A stretch of 64,000 nucleotides of DNA from Xiphias gladius. Its lineage: Eukaryota; Chordata; Actinopteri; Istiophoriformes; Xiphiidae. Under the pieces are notes generated by a model. The model was not told where the DNA came from. It ran no database searches and saw only the letters and a program-made list of their open reading frames with translations. The stretch spans positions 19,466,706 to 19,530,705 of the forward strand of contig NC_053417.1 of the NCBI RefSeq assembly GCF_016859285.1. Reading direction: 5' to 3'. The translations under genes were made by a program, and so were the position numbers. Shown here piece after piece: positions 35,501-46,588 of this stretch (positions within the stretch are counted from its first letter, which is position 1; every line of letters begins with the position of its first letter).

Positions 35501-38500
35501 CTACAAGGAGCGCCTTTTTCTGTGATTTCTGAGCAGATTTGTAGATGGTGGAGATAATGATGGGGTTTAAGTGGGAAGTTTAAGTCACACTAGATCTGAA
35601 AATATGTATCATGTCTGTGTTTAGATTTGAGTTTGACTCCAAAGTGGAGTACAAATTTTGGCATAAATTGTGGAAATCATTTTTTTTTTTTTTTTTTAGC
35701 ATTTTTAAGTACCTTAAATGCCTCCATGATTTGTGTTAAAACACCTGTCCCTTTCACCTCACGCAACATATTTGCCTCATGTCGTTCCCTCCGCACCTCA
35801 TAGTTTGATACACAGTAAAATAAGAAGAATTAAAATCAAACACATTGATGAGTACTATTTTCCAGGTACTTTAAAACTGATTTGAATTTACCAACATTGA
35901 TCAGCTCTGACCAACCCTTCCTGTTGTCACTCTTGTCTTCAGAGTGCTACAAGTTTCCTGCAGTACCTGGACGTGTCTGTGGGAAAGGAGGTGGCAGCCA
36001 TCTGTACCAAGACTGGCCGGCTTGATGTGATGTGCCAGAACCCTTATAATGCCATCATCCACCTGGGACACCCCAACGGCACGGTCACCCTGTGGTCCCC
36101 CAACCAGAAAGAAGCCCTCGTCAAGATGCTCTGTCACCAGGGCGGCGTGCGCTCTGTCGCTGTAGACAAGACGGGCACGTGAGTCACCTTAAGTCTGAAA
36201 TTCTCATGTAGGACAACATGGATTTTTTTATATCTTTTAGAGGCAGAAAGCTTTGGATACTGGTCTGTTTAATTTACATGGAGAGGGCACCCTTTTGAAA
36301 ATTACTACAATGACAGAAAGATGAGTCTAATCAGTACAGCGTTACAACATACATTAAGTGACAAAAAGTAAGTGAACCCTTTGGAATTATCTTCTTTTAT
36401 ATATAAATCTGTCTTGAAATAGGGTCAGATCTTCATCTAAAATACATTTATGAATAAACATAATTTATTTTATCTGATAACACAAATCGTTGTGTTATTG
36501 TTGTTCATATTGAGTACATGATTCAAAGATTTACAGTGTAGGTTGGGAAAAGGCTGTGAACCCCTCAGCTAATGACAATAAAGGCCATTTGGCGTTAGGA
36601 GCTATTAAACCTGGAGTCCAATCAGTGAAACCAGGTTCGAGCTGTGGAATAGAGCTAAACTCAGAGTTTAGATATTCATCAGTCCACAGTTTGACAAATT
36701 GTCTTTAAATGGAGAAAATTCAGAACTATAGGTGCTTCCCCTAGAAAATGGGAACTGTGTACCAACATGAAAACATCATCCCAATGGTGAAGTTCGGCGG
36801 AAGGATAAATCTTGATTTTGGCGCTGCTTTGCTGCCTCTGGGCCTGGCCAGCTCGCCATTATCAAACGCGGGGGAAAATCAATTCCCAAGTGTATCAGGG
36901 TATCTTAAAGAATAATGTCAGGGTGGCTGCCCAGCAGCTGAAGCTCAGGAGAAGTTGGCTGATGCAGCAGGAGTAGGACTGGGAAAACAAAATCTACCAC
37001 AGAATGGCTTCAGTGGCTTTGCTTTTGGAGTTGCCCAGTCAGAGCCTAGACCATAACCCAATAGAAATGCTGTGGAATGACCTCAAGAGAGACATTCACA
37101 TCAAACGGTTCTGTTAGGAAGAATGGTCCAAAATTCTTCCCGAACATTGTGCAGCTCTGATCTGTAGCTACTGGAAGCGCTGTTTTGAGGCTATTGCTGC
37201 CAAAGGAGGTTCAACCAGATACTAAAGCCAAGGGTTCACTTACATTTTCCACCGTCGCTGTGAATGGTAAATAAAAATGAAAGATTATTATTGTTTGTGT
37301 GTAATTAGCTTGAGCACATTGCAGAGATTAACAACTTAGCAGAAGAAATCCATAAATGATAAACAGTTTCATTGACAGGTTGAATAACTGTTAAGTTTTC
37401 TGTGGTGACCAATGAACTGCAGTTCCCCCAATGTCCACCAGGGAGCAGTCTTTTATGGTTTTTCTCTTTTGGCAGATACATGGTGACATCTGGAATGGAT
37501 AAAAAGCTGAAGATGTATGACATTAGAGCCTTCAAGCCTCTCAAGTCCTACTTCCTCCCTGCTGGAGCTTCCTGTTTGTCACTGAGCCAGAGAGGTCTGC
37601 TGTCTGCGGCCACAGGAGATATTGTTCAGGTCATTATCGTCTCCACACTCCACGATTAGGGATTTGTTCTGAAAAACGATCCGGCAAACAGGAAGTCGTG
37701 CATTTTACATTTGAAGAGGTGGTGTGTTTTTGATGCACATAGCTCGATAGCAGCATGATTAGCCAAGAAAAAAAAATGGTAAAGACAGAAAAGTACTAAC
37801 CACATACTCAGTAGTGGTGCGTGGTGATGTTTACAGACAGGCACGCTGAGCCGAAGAACCATCTACACTATCCAAAATGCGCATGAGCAAATATCCAAAA
37901 AAGTGCTGCTCCACCCTCTGATTGACAAACCCCAGCCTCTGTCAGTGGAACATTGGCGGGCCCATGAAAATGACGAAAACGATGGATGCAGTGGCTGGTA
38001 GTAAACCTAGCTTCCAGAGACAATAGCCTACACGACAGTAGCCACGAGAGGACAGTAAGTTACGAGAGGAATGCAAACAGGCAATGTCAGATCTTTTGTG
38101 AGACAGAGCACTGTTCTGATATGTAAGGAGAGATATCGCTTCCACTTCGGTATCTTGTAATTGATGTATATTCTTAGCTTTAACTGGTCAAGCACTGCCT
38201 GCCTTGCTCGCCCTTACAGTACGCTATAGGGTCACAGTATTGGTGACATCACTGGGCGGTAATACAATTTCCAGATAATGATCAAGGAAGTTTCCTATAG
38301 AGAACCGTCTAATTTGGTACTAATTATAGGGCAAATGGAGAGACAGTTCTGAGACAGACATTGCAGTTTAATTAGTTGTTATAATTTAATAACAGTTGTT
38401 GATTTCCAGATAAATTTCATTCCAAGTAAAAATATTCATTCATCTCTATTTATTATTGAAAACTGCATATGTTGAATTGTGTTTTTTTTCTGTGTGTACC

Positions 38501-39830
38501 ACTTCCTTCTTCAGGAAGTGGTACACACAGGCATGCACCACTTCTTTCTTCAGGAAGTGGTGCATGCCACTTCTTGAGGAAGGAAGCCACACAAATCTGT
38601 AAAGTGTTGCCAGTCAAAATGCAACATGATCGATATGTTTTTACCTATGATAAACCAAATGGTAATTATATTTATAGCACAGGTGTCATCACTTAAAATG
38701 GTGATACATAACAGACCCATTTACATGTTGTAAACCTTTAACCTACATATCACTAAGTTTTGTGTCTGTGGAAACTGTCCATGCAGGTGTACAAGGACGT
38801 GTGGAGCACTTCAGTGACTAAACCCTATGTGGCTCACAGAGTTCGGGGATCAGTGTCAGGGCTGCACTTCTGTCCCTTTGAAGATGTCCTCGGTGTCGGA
38901 CACGGAGATGGTTTCACCAGCATGCTCGTACCAGGTCCGACTTGATTTCACATCACACCCTACATATTTAAAAGTAGACTGAACAACAAAGGGAGCACCA
39001 AATAGATCAAGGTCAAAATGTCCATGATCATATGACATATGCCATCACTAAACTCAATACTCATGTTTTATTTGACTTTTTTTAATTTGAAAATAATCCA
39101 TGATTTACATTGTGTTTTAAAAATGCTCTGATTCGCTCTTTACCTCTGTCGTCCTCCGTTTCAATTCACAGGTGCAGGAGAGCCTAACTTTGATGGTCTA
39201 GAGGCAAATCCGTACCGCAATGCAAAGCAGAGGCAGGAGTGGGAGGTTAAAGCCCTGCTGGAGAAGATCCAGCCAGAGCTCATCAGTCTGGACCCCAGTG
39301 TACTGGGACAAGTTGACCACGCCACCTTTCAACAAAGGCACCAAGACAGGGTCCAAGCTCTGGTCAGTGTCGGGAAGCATCTTATTGGCACACACCTTAT
39401 TTTATTTTACGATAAGAATCTGTACTTTTTAAAAATATTTCTTTAGTATTGTTTATAGCCTTCTAAAAGCAATTTTTGCCTCCTCAGGGTTTTGACCCGC
39501 TTGCCAAAGAAAGATTTATTCCCAAGTTTAAGAAAAAAGGTCGTAGTTCTTCTGGTAATGTTGAAAGGCGCAAGAAGCAAGTAGCTCACGAGGACCAGAG
39601 GGTGAGTAATCCAGAATATAAAATAAAGTCTGATTAAGTGGCAGGGTGATATTTTTTCCTGCTTTATCTACAGTGCTTGGCTCATCTTTCCTGACTTGTT
39701 TACCCCCCAGGATATAATCAGGAAAACTGCAGAGGACAAAATGAAGATGGAAAAAGAAAGAAAGGAGACGGAGGAGAAGAAGGCGGCATTATCTAGCTCA
39801 AAATCCGCTCTGGACAGATTCAAAAAATAG
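29527..39830 (+). CDS. wdr46: WD repeat-containing protein 46 (nucleolar SSU-processome factor)
   Basis: WDR46 (BING4, yeast Utp7) works in the nucleolus in 18S rRNA maturation. Fourteen coding exons: 29527-29583, 29844-30017, 31496-31576, 31685-31797, 31924-32011, 32748-32809, 34684-34788, 34920-35070, 35943-36178, 37476-37629, 38787-38934, 39172-39362, 39488-39601 and 39711-39830. They join in frame into 597 residues; the human protein is about 610. The N-terminus is Lys-rich (GKKKK, then a Gln/Lys/Arg-rich segment). The middle holds the WD40 propeller, with motifs such as [16 protein letters not shown] and [14 protein letters not shown]. The C-terminus is the BING4-specific domain ([20 protein letters not shown] to [20 protein letters not shown]), followed by a basic tail ending DRFKK. 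The start ATG follows a short CpG-bearing leader. The next gene, b3galt4, converges on it as in the human MHC region. Confidence 0.95.
30518..30935. mobile_element. Short non-autonomous DNA transposon (CAGTGGTGGA family) in wdr46 intron 2
   Basis: It has a left end CAGTGGTGGAGGGAGTATTC and a right end reading ACAATCTGCCACTG, with AAGTACTTGAGT-like inner motifs typical of the family. It has no coding capacity. Immediately beyond it (from about 30945) begins a second common fish repeat with the motif TTTATTAGGTACC. Confidence 0.6.
32985..34340. mobile_element. Possible decayed DNA transposon in wdr46 intron 6
   Basis: Two similar 30-base blocks, GGGTTGTTAACAACCTGAGG (about 33151) and GGGTTGCTAACGACTCGAGG (about 34304), bracket 1.15 kb. 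The interior at 33320-33560 has broken coding-like sequence reading YRYSAERHI in one frame and an acidic Asp/Glu/Ser-rich run in the next. That is reminiscent of the N-terminus of piggyBac-type transposases. The family call is weak. Confidence 0.35.
33810..33945 (+). repeat. Intronic repeat, copy 1 of 2
   Basis: A block of about 120 bp (from TGAAAATATGTGTATCATGT to a T run, then TAGCATTTTTAAGTACCTTA) recurs at about 35595-35720, two introns later in the same gene, at well over 90% identity by eye. Confidence 0.85.
35595..35720 (+). repeat. Intronic repeat, copy 2 of 2
   Basis: Same block as 33810-33945, in the same orientation, in wdr46 intron 8; the T run is longer here. Confidence 0.85.
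36355..37300 (+). mobile_element. Decayed Tc1-like transposon in wdr46 intron 9
   Basis: The ends are inverted: AAGTAAGTGAACCCTTTGGA near 36368 and GGGTTCACTTACATTTTCCA near 37230. Between them are fragments of a Tc1 transposase coding strand, for example the CCATAACCCAATAGAAATGC block at 37050, equivalent to the [12 protein letters not shown] region. The fragments carry many disruptions and deletions. It is about half full length and inactive. Confidence 0.8.
38490..38568. repeat. Two back-to-back perfect hairpins in wdr46 intron 10
   Basis: The first hairpin is 38490-38530: an 18-bp perfect stem (arm CTGTGTGTACCACTTCCT) with a 5-base loop. The second is 38530-38568: a 15-bp perfect stem (arm GGCATGCACCACTTC) with a 9-base loop. 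Both share the core CCACTTC...GAAGTGG, and a third half-copy follows to about 38587. Confidence 0.9.
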
Positions 39831-40258
39831 AAAAGGAGGACCCTTTGTGCCACCCAAACCCCAGTGACATTCTGTGGGAGTGACCTTTTGAACTACATAT
39901 AAAGGACACATTTTTTTGGACACATTACTCCATTGTGGGAACAAAACACAAACTGCTGAAATTCTGGATATAGTCTGCTAATAAGGGCAGTTCATCTGTA
40001 ATCAATGTTGAGAGCAGTGCTAGGGCAGTTCTATTTAATGCCTGTAGCCTGAAGCACTGCTGTCTACACGGACGGATAATGTGAGGTGCCAGGGCTGGCG
40101 CGGGTATCGCCTAGAATATTTGTCAAGCTGTTTTTTGTTTTTTGTTTTTTCTCTACTGATAAACAAAAATTATTACTAATTTTCTTTTCAAATGGGGTTG
40201 CTTTGGTAGCTGAACTGACTGAGAAAACGTCAAATGTTTTATATTAATATGTTCTAAA

Positions 40259-40264
40259 AATAAA
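40259..40264 (+). promoter_or_regulatory. wdr46 polyadenylation signal
   Basis: AATAAA 430 bp past the wdr46 stop, the best candidate before the convergent b3galt4 transcript end. Confidence 0.6.
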
Positions 40265-40414
40265 CAACATAATGCCTTTATGCCTATATAAAGCCTCCGA
40301 ATCCAGAGTGTTTTTTGACATCATGTCAAAATGGAAAACATGCTTGAATATAAAGTGTGTGTGTGTGTCTTCTGAAAAAGACACCAGACAAACCTAAATT
40401 AATATACAGAGTGG

Positions 40415-40420
40415 TTTATT
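40415..40420 (-). promoter_or_regulatory. b3galt4 polyadenylation signal (candidate)
   Basis: AATAAA on the minus strand, 1.1 kb past the b3galt4 stop and about 150 bp from the wdr46 signal. It implies a b3galt4 3' UTR of about 1.1 kb covering 40400-41501, which holds no other supported gene. Confidence 0.5.
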
Positions 40421-41501
40421 GGTGACAGTATCTGATTCAAACATACATTTCCTGAGCATAAAAATACTGACTTTCTCAATGTATACATGGTGGGAGGAGC
40501 CAGACAGCCTGAGGCTTAATCTTTGACACACGGTGAACTGTCTTTTAAACTGTACTCATCCCAGACTGGCCTAGTAGAGACTAAACCCCATCCCAGACAC
40601 ATCTTCACAAAACTGTCATTCACACTCTACTTCATGTTTCATCTCACTATTACAGACAAAGGTTATACATACTATTGTTCAGTGGCATTACAGCCGTGTA
40701 ATACGTCAGCTTCGCGGTTGTATTTTGGTGGAAAGCCGTACGCGGAAGCAGAATTACAGAGCCTTCAACGTGAGAGGAGCGGCTTCACCGGCTCTCTGTT
40801 CTCAGACCTGGCCGAATACATCTCGCTCTCTCCAGACGGACCAATTAATGCCCTGCCGATGCATGTATCATCATGTCCTTATTACTGAATAACAACATGA
40901 ATTCATTTCATGTACTGAGGTGATTTTTTTTGAACACAACAGGTTTTGATTAATTATCATATACTTCCTACTTCGTATATGCATTTTGAGATTTGATATT
41001 ATACTGTTTTTGGAGACATGCAGTTAAGCGTCTTATTAGACTAAGATGTACAATTTAAGTACCTGGTGATATAGCACATATATGACCGTGGCAGCTTATA
41101 GATGCCAGACGTAATGTGTTAATAGAAGTACTTGTTCTAATGTGCATTCATGACATAGACAATTGTATTTCCTCGCCATATACTATCAGCATGCCAATGT
41201 TGTTTGTGCTACATCTACAGTTTGTGTCAGTTTAATAATACAGGATGCTTTAACAGTCTAAAGATAGGTTAAAGGTTATTCTGTCCGTTCTTCATACTAC
41301 CAGCTGCTCATCCCCTTTTCTGCGAAAAAAAAAAAAGCCGGTTAAATACATTTAAGTGTTTAAAAAAATAAGCTATAAAAATAAACTGACATTTTCTCAG
41401 TGCACACAGTGTAGCTTCACAATCTGAAGAGCACTTGTGCTGTTCATAGTATCGAAGTCTGGCACAGCCCCGCTGACTCCAGCTTTCCTTCTCAGTGACC
41501 C

Positions 41502-42617
41502 TCACAACCCCTGCTCCAGGCCCAGAGCCGACCCGAGCATAGCCCTGACTTTGCACATCCCCAGGGAAGCGCGTAGACTCAGCCAGGAGCAGGTGGGAGA
41601 CGAATGAATGTCAGCCCAAAACTGCAGCATCTCCCTGGGTGGAATGTGATGGATGGACACCATGGCCTGATAGCAGCAGCGCCCATAGGGAACACCGGGA
41701 CCACCAGAGAAAAGAGGGCAGTGTGAGGGGAGCACCCCAGCTGCCCGAGCACATAGACCAACAAACACATCCTCGGGGGGCAGAGGTGTGGATAAAGGTG
41801 AAGCAGAGGCTGCCAGGGAAATTTTGAGCAATGCAGAGCGGGACAGAACATAGGCTGTACCACTGCAATAGTCTGGAAAAACAGATGGAGGGTAGGCCCC
41901 TGCAGGGAGGTAGTGCTTGCTGTCGGGGTCACGGTCCGGAGCCACATGGAGATGCACCCTGCCAAGGTACAAGTCTCCTTGTTCATAGGGGTTACGGCTC
42001 TTGTTCAGGAAGTGCAGGAGGGCGCTGGGATTGAACAGGACGTCGTCATCCACTTTGGCCATGAAGTGCGCCTGAGGGCAGAACCGGCGGGCCCAGCCCA
42101 GCATGGACAGGGTCTTCAGGGTGAGGTTGGAGTAGGTGTCCAAGAACCGCCCTTGAATCAGATCTCCTCGCTCCCGGGCCTCCTCTATCAGCATCTTGGC
42201 CAGTCCCGGGTCAGAGGCCACACCCACCATGAACAGGGTCATAACACGCAGGCCCCTCACCTCCACTTCCCCTCCCCAGGTGTCCCTGATGGCTTGGCGT
42301 GCCCTCTGATTGGCAGGAGCCGAGGTAACCATGGTGATGAGGTAAGGTTTGGCACGCTGGCACACGAGCGGGCTGGGCATGAGCAAGAACTCCTCGGGTC
42401 TTGTGGGAGGCACGCTCTGCGGGGGGATGATGCCTGCGTGCGGCTCCACTACCGTGTTCATGCTCATGGAGGTGACCCATGACTCGATGAAGTCCACAAA
42501 GAGCAGAGCCAGCAGGGCTGCGCTCGCTGTCGCCGCGCAAAAGAGGGGCAAAACCCCCGGCCTGCTCCCTCGCTTTCCAAACCGGGGTTTACATACCCAC
42601 AGTCCCCGTCCGACCAT
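41502..42617 (-). CDS. b3galt4: Beta-1,3-galactosyltransferase 4 (GM1/GD1b/GA1 synthase)
   Basis: A single uninterrupted exon encodes 371 residues, close to the human 378. The family enzyme adds beta-1,3 galactose from UDP-Gal to the GalNAc of gangliosides in the Golgi lumen. The ATG is at 42617, preceded in frame by TTG-GTC. A type II signal anchor lies at about 21-46 (VLPLFCAATASAALLALLFV). The GT31 motifs follow: RQAIRDTW (107-114), AKVDDDVLFNP (187-197, with the metal-binding DDD at 190-192), PDYCSGTAYVLS (248-259) and PPEDVFVGLC (280-289). N-glycosylation sites are NLT at about 164 and NKS at about 205. It is single-exon and next to wdr46 as in other vertebrates, which separates it from the other B3GALT paralogues. 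It looks intact. Confidence 0.93.
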   Translation of the reverse strand: MVGRGLWVCKPRFGKRGSRPGVLPLFCAATASAALLALLFVDFIESWVTSMSMNTVVEPHAGIIPPQSVPPTRPEEFLLMPSPLVCQRAKPYLITMVTSAPANQRARQAIRDTWGGEVEVRGLRVMTLFMVGVASDPGLAKMLIEEARERGDLIQGRFLDTYSNLTLKTLSMLGWARRFCPQAHFMAKVDDDVLFNPSALLHFLNKSRNPYEQGDLYLGRVHLHVAPDRDPDSKHYLPAGAYPPSVFPDYCSGTAYVLSRSALLKISLAASASPLSTPLPPEDVFVGLCARAAGVLPSHCPLFSGGPGVPYGRCCYQAMVSIHHIPPREMLQFWADIHSSPTCSWLSLRASLGMCKVRAMLGSALGLEQGL

Positions 42618-42797
42618 GACCAACCTCCGCTACAGATGCGCAGCTCCAAAGACCGCTGTGGCTGCCACAACTCCCCCGTTCCTCCCTTGCCCTCCTTCCC
42701 TTGTCTCCGCGACTAGAAGCACTGCTCTTTCATTGCGCTTCTGCGCGTCTCCTCCGCTCTCGATCTCCTCGTAGCTCCGGCTCAGGGATCCCCACCC

Positions 42798-42836
<39 letters not shown>

Positions 42837-43480
42837 CGGCCGGAGGGAAGAGGATGCAGTAAAGGTTCTCTTGTGTTGATGCTGCAGCTGGGTCAGTTTT
42901 TACAAAGTGGGTTATGCAGCTGCGCAAATGAAACGGTCGATCCGGCAGCAGCCGGGGGCTATTTTTGCTCTGTAGGCTACTCCGCCTGAAAGACTCCCCA
43001 GATGCTCTGGTTATGTTCCCCCTGATGATGAGCAGCTTTGTTTTTCGTTCATCCTGCCGCGCGTTTCGTGATCGTCCTCTGGAAAAACCAGCTTACTATA
43101 CACAGATCTGATTAGACATCCAAATTCACATTTGCTTAATACCGTAGCTATAAATGTGTAACCAAAGCATAAAGGTTTTCATGTTTGCCCGCACTGTATA
43201 GTCCTTTGTTTAGGCCGGTAAATAACAGCACTCCTTATCAGATGGCACTGACACGGACTCGGATTCCGATTATAGCAGCAGTGCGTGATACAAACGGAGT
43301 CCGCGAACGGCACTAAGTCAAGTGGGAAGAAGACGGACGTCCCTGTGTGAGAAAAAGCGAGACAATATGTGTCCACTCCGAACCCTGCAGTTTACCGCCG
43401 GGGGGTTGCAGCATCACATTTTCAGAAAGATTGCGACCACCGGCTCGCGTGCCGTGGAAGGTATTTAAAAAGAGGGTACA
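42618..43480 (-). promoter_or_regulatory. b3galt4 5' leader and CpG-rich promoter region
   Basis: GC- and CpG-richer than its surroundings, with no coding frame of its own. It includes a (CAG)12 run close to the start codon. The transcription start is not determinable by eye. Confidence 0.5.
42799..42834. repeat. (CAG)12 triplet repeat upstream of b3galt4
   Basis: Twelve uninterrupted CAG units on the + strand (CTG in the b3galt4 transcript sense), ending 182 bp upstream of the b3galt4 ATG, probably in its 5' UTR. Confidence 0.95.
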
Positions 43481-44819
43481 TCGTTTATAGTGTATATTAG
43501 TAATGTGTCTACTTATTAATAATATTTATTCACGAATATGTAAAAAAAGAGAAAGCTTTCTTGTCATGTGACCCGAGGGTTCACAATCTGTTCAGAGAGG
43601 GCACAGCGCTCTGGTCCCTGAAGTCAAGCCGCGGGGCGCAGGACTTGGAGATGATCCATCCGTCCTCGGGCGAACATCCAACTTAAAACTAAGTTCCCCG
43701 TGGTAAATATCTGATCAGTTTTTAAATACTTATTTATTTATTCATTCATTCATTAGCTCCTTGATTTAGTATCACCGTCATTTGACTGGGAGTCTTTGCT
43801 GCACGCCTGTCCACCACCTCGGGTGGTGCCACACCTGATGGTGCAGGGCGACACGTGGTGGTCGTTTAGTGGCAATGAATGTTTTCCACCTACTAAGTAT
43901 TCTGCATATGGGCATGTTTTCCTTCTTTGATTTCTTCTTCTTCTTCTTCTTCTTATTATTATTATTATCATTGTTCTAGTTCTTTTCCTTCTTTTCCTGT
44001 GTCTTTCTTTCTTTCTTTTTGTTTTGGCTGAGGTTGGACTGAAGTGTTTGTTTATTCAATATATATATATATATATATATATTCATTTGTTCTTTATTAT
44101 AGGCAGCTCAAGGTCAATGTAACAAATTTACAAATAACCACAAATGCTATTATACTGTACAGGTCGGTGTTTATGTAAATACACTGCCGCCATGGTAGAG
44201 ACAGAGTGGGTGGCCTCCTCACTGTTGACACAACTACCAGTAGTTCACTGCTCTAGCTCCCAAAACGGAGTGGGTAAAACATTACATGCCTGAGTGCACA
44301 TCCACATATACAAGGGCGACTTATTCACCGTCCAGTGGAAATTTCATAGAAATGTCAGAGAAGGTCAAATTAGATCTGAGGCTTTACACAAGTTCCTGTA
44401 GCAAGATCTGTGAATTTGGCAGCTGATTACAATAAGGAAGTTGCATGACTAAGACACTTATTTAAATGTGATGGTCAGATGCCATCCCACCCGTAGGACA
44501 TTTTGGCCTTGGTAGCGCTACCTTAGCTGTGTTTTGGTCTTTACTGCACTCAATCTTCACACAACCATGACAAATTCTACAATGTACAAGCTCTAAGTCT
44601 CCTGACTTTGTCTGTGCAAAGTATTTTAGGATACCCATTAGACATCAACAGATAATTGCACAAAACTGGTTCAGACTTGTGGCTTTGGCTCCAAAGTGTA
44701 ATCAAAAGGGTTGAAGAACAGTAACCTTTTTATTTTGGGCACATTATTTTCGGTCTGGTGTACAAAAATGGGGGTGTTATATAGGTATGTGGTATGTATT
44801 ATGTTACCTCTATGTTTTA

Positions 44820-44885
44820 TATGATGCTGCTATCTTGACCAGGACCGACTGCCTCGGTGAGGCCTTTTCCTGGTTAAATAAAGTC
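44820..44885 (+). repeat. LINE 3' tail fragment
   Basis: The motif CTATCTTGACCAGGAC followed by CCTGGTTAAATAAAG is the familiar 3' end of a fish LINE family; no reverse transcriptase sequence precedes it. Confidence 0.55.
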
Positions 44886-45589
44886 ATATAGACAGTATAT
44901 TTTAATGATTGCTTTTGTTGACCTTTGTTTGCAACATGACACTTCAATTATTCAGTTGCACTGAACTCTGGAAAATCTATTGGCAAATATGCACAACAAG
45001 GGCACAGAGAGAGGAACCATGATGAAACATATTAATCATTCGTTTTGCTCATACAACATTTAACATTGAATTTTTTTAATACAATGATTGTACAGACAAA
45101 GACAAATGTAATTTCTTCTAAAGTCAAATGAACAGAAAAATATTGTATTGGTTATATTTAAATTCATGCCATAAATAAATAAATAAAATAATTTAAAAAT
45201 TGAAAACAACTACAGTCATGTTGTTCTCAAAATAAAACAAAGCACGGAAAAGATTCAGTGGCGCTCATGTCACAAAGCTCAATCCAAAAGGAGTAAATAT
45301 ACTGAAAGAAATGAAAGTGGCTGATGCTTTACTTGTTCAGTCCAAAAAAAACATACTTGTAATGTTGTAATTAAAAACATCTACATTTATAGCATTCATA
45401 ATATACAAGAACATTTGTCAAAGTCACTGTTAAGTTCTTTGTAATTAGTGCACAATTTTCCCGAGCTTTACTCTATTTCACTGAAGACAACAGACCAGAG
45501 AGACTTTAATGATAGAGAAACAATGGTTTTGAGTTTGTCTTTAATACATCCTATTTTTACCCTTTTCTTTCACCGTGTTAATGACATAA

Positions 45590-46345
45590 TCAGTGGTGGA
45601 AAATAACTAGTAGTAGTGTACTTAAGTACGAGTAAAGTTTTGAGGTACCTGTACTTTACTTGAGTATTTCCCATTTTTTGTTACAATATATTTTTACTCA
45701 ACTACATTTCAGTCTGAAATATACTTTTTACTCGACTACACTTATTTGACAGCTACAGTTACTGGTTACTTTTCATATCAGGATTGTATCAGGATTGTAT
45801 GACAAGCATATAAAATGCAACACATTGTTAAGGGATTAAAGCAGTGGGTTCCAACCTTTAAAGGTTTAGATTTACTGACGACACTACAATACATCTGCAA
45901 AAATAGTACCATGTATCAAACATTGCCAGGGATAGAACGATAAAGTCCGGGTCTTATTTCCATCATCGTCCCTGGTGTTTACACAGACAACGACACACAT
46001 TCAGTGTCCAACATTAAGATATTTTATTTTTATCATGTGACCTCTCACAGAAAAGCAGTGATACCCAATGACACCAAAAAAAAAAAAAAAAAAAATGCTT
46101 GGGTGTCATTCTGGACACTGTTGCAATCAACAGGCAGGTCTGCTTTAGAGAAGAATTTGATTTTTGGCACTGCAACTAACAATAACTTTGACTGTGGATT
46201 AATCGGTACCTGATTAACTGATCAACTGTTTTGTCAATAAAATGTCAAAACACTGTGAAGTATTCCCATCACAGTTTTCATTTTTCCATCGCTGCATTGG
46301 AGCCTTTGCTTAAGTAAAGGATCTGAATCCCTCTTCCACAACTGT
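45590..46345. mobile_element. CAGTGGTGGA-type non-autonomous DNA transposon
   Basis: The left end is CAGTGGTGGAAAATAACTAG at about 45592. The right end at about 46310-46343 reads AAGTAAAGGATCTGAATC...CTTCCACAACTG, a matching inverted end. No coding capacity. Confidence 0.65.
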
Positions 46346-46373
46346 TTATAACTTCATAACAAAGTCCCCAGAC

Positions 46374-46588
46374 ATGGTGACGTCAGTGCTGTCTGGCTCG
46401 CGCGGAGGGGGCGGGTGGGGGGCACGGGGACGCGAGAGAGGAAGGAGGAAAAAAAAAAAAAACCTCAACCATCATCAACGCGCCGGCGGTGCGGGGTCAC
46501 GAACTATGACCTTTAACAGAAGAAAACCAAAACAAATATTTTATAAAATAGCAGAGCGTCCTAATTCCGCGACCGCCGTTTCCCGGAG
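46374..46588 (+). promoter_or_regulatory. nr2c2 CpG-rich promoter and non-coding first exon
   Basis: A GC- and CpG-rich stretch ends in CCGGAG|GTAAGT at 46588-46589, a strong donor. An ATG at 46506 opens a short upstream frame that stays open to the donor (MTFNRRKPKQIFYKIAERP and onward). If spliced straight to 50061, it would end RPH and stop at 50068-50070. The true start of the exon is unknown. Confidence 0.65.

Larger units (their letters stand above)
43481..46370. other. Intergenic DNA between b3galt4 and nr2c2
   Basis: It includes TTC/TTA triplet runs (about 43931-43969), an (AT)n run (about 44060-44082), a LINE 3' tail (about 44820-44885) and a CAGTGGTGGA-type element (45590-46345). 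No gene was seen. Confidence 0.6.

Noticed and set aside
41639-42774. Several + strand open frames across b3galt4
   Set aside because: They are antisense shadows of the single b3galt4 exon, which has all GT31 motifs on the minus strand.
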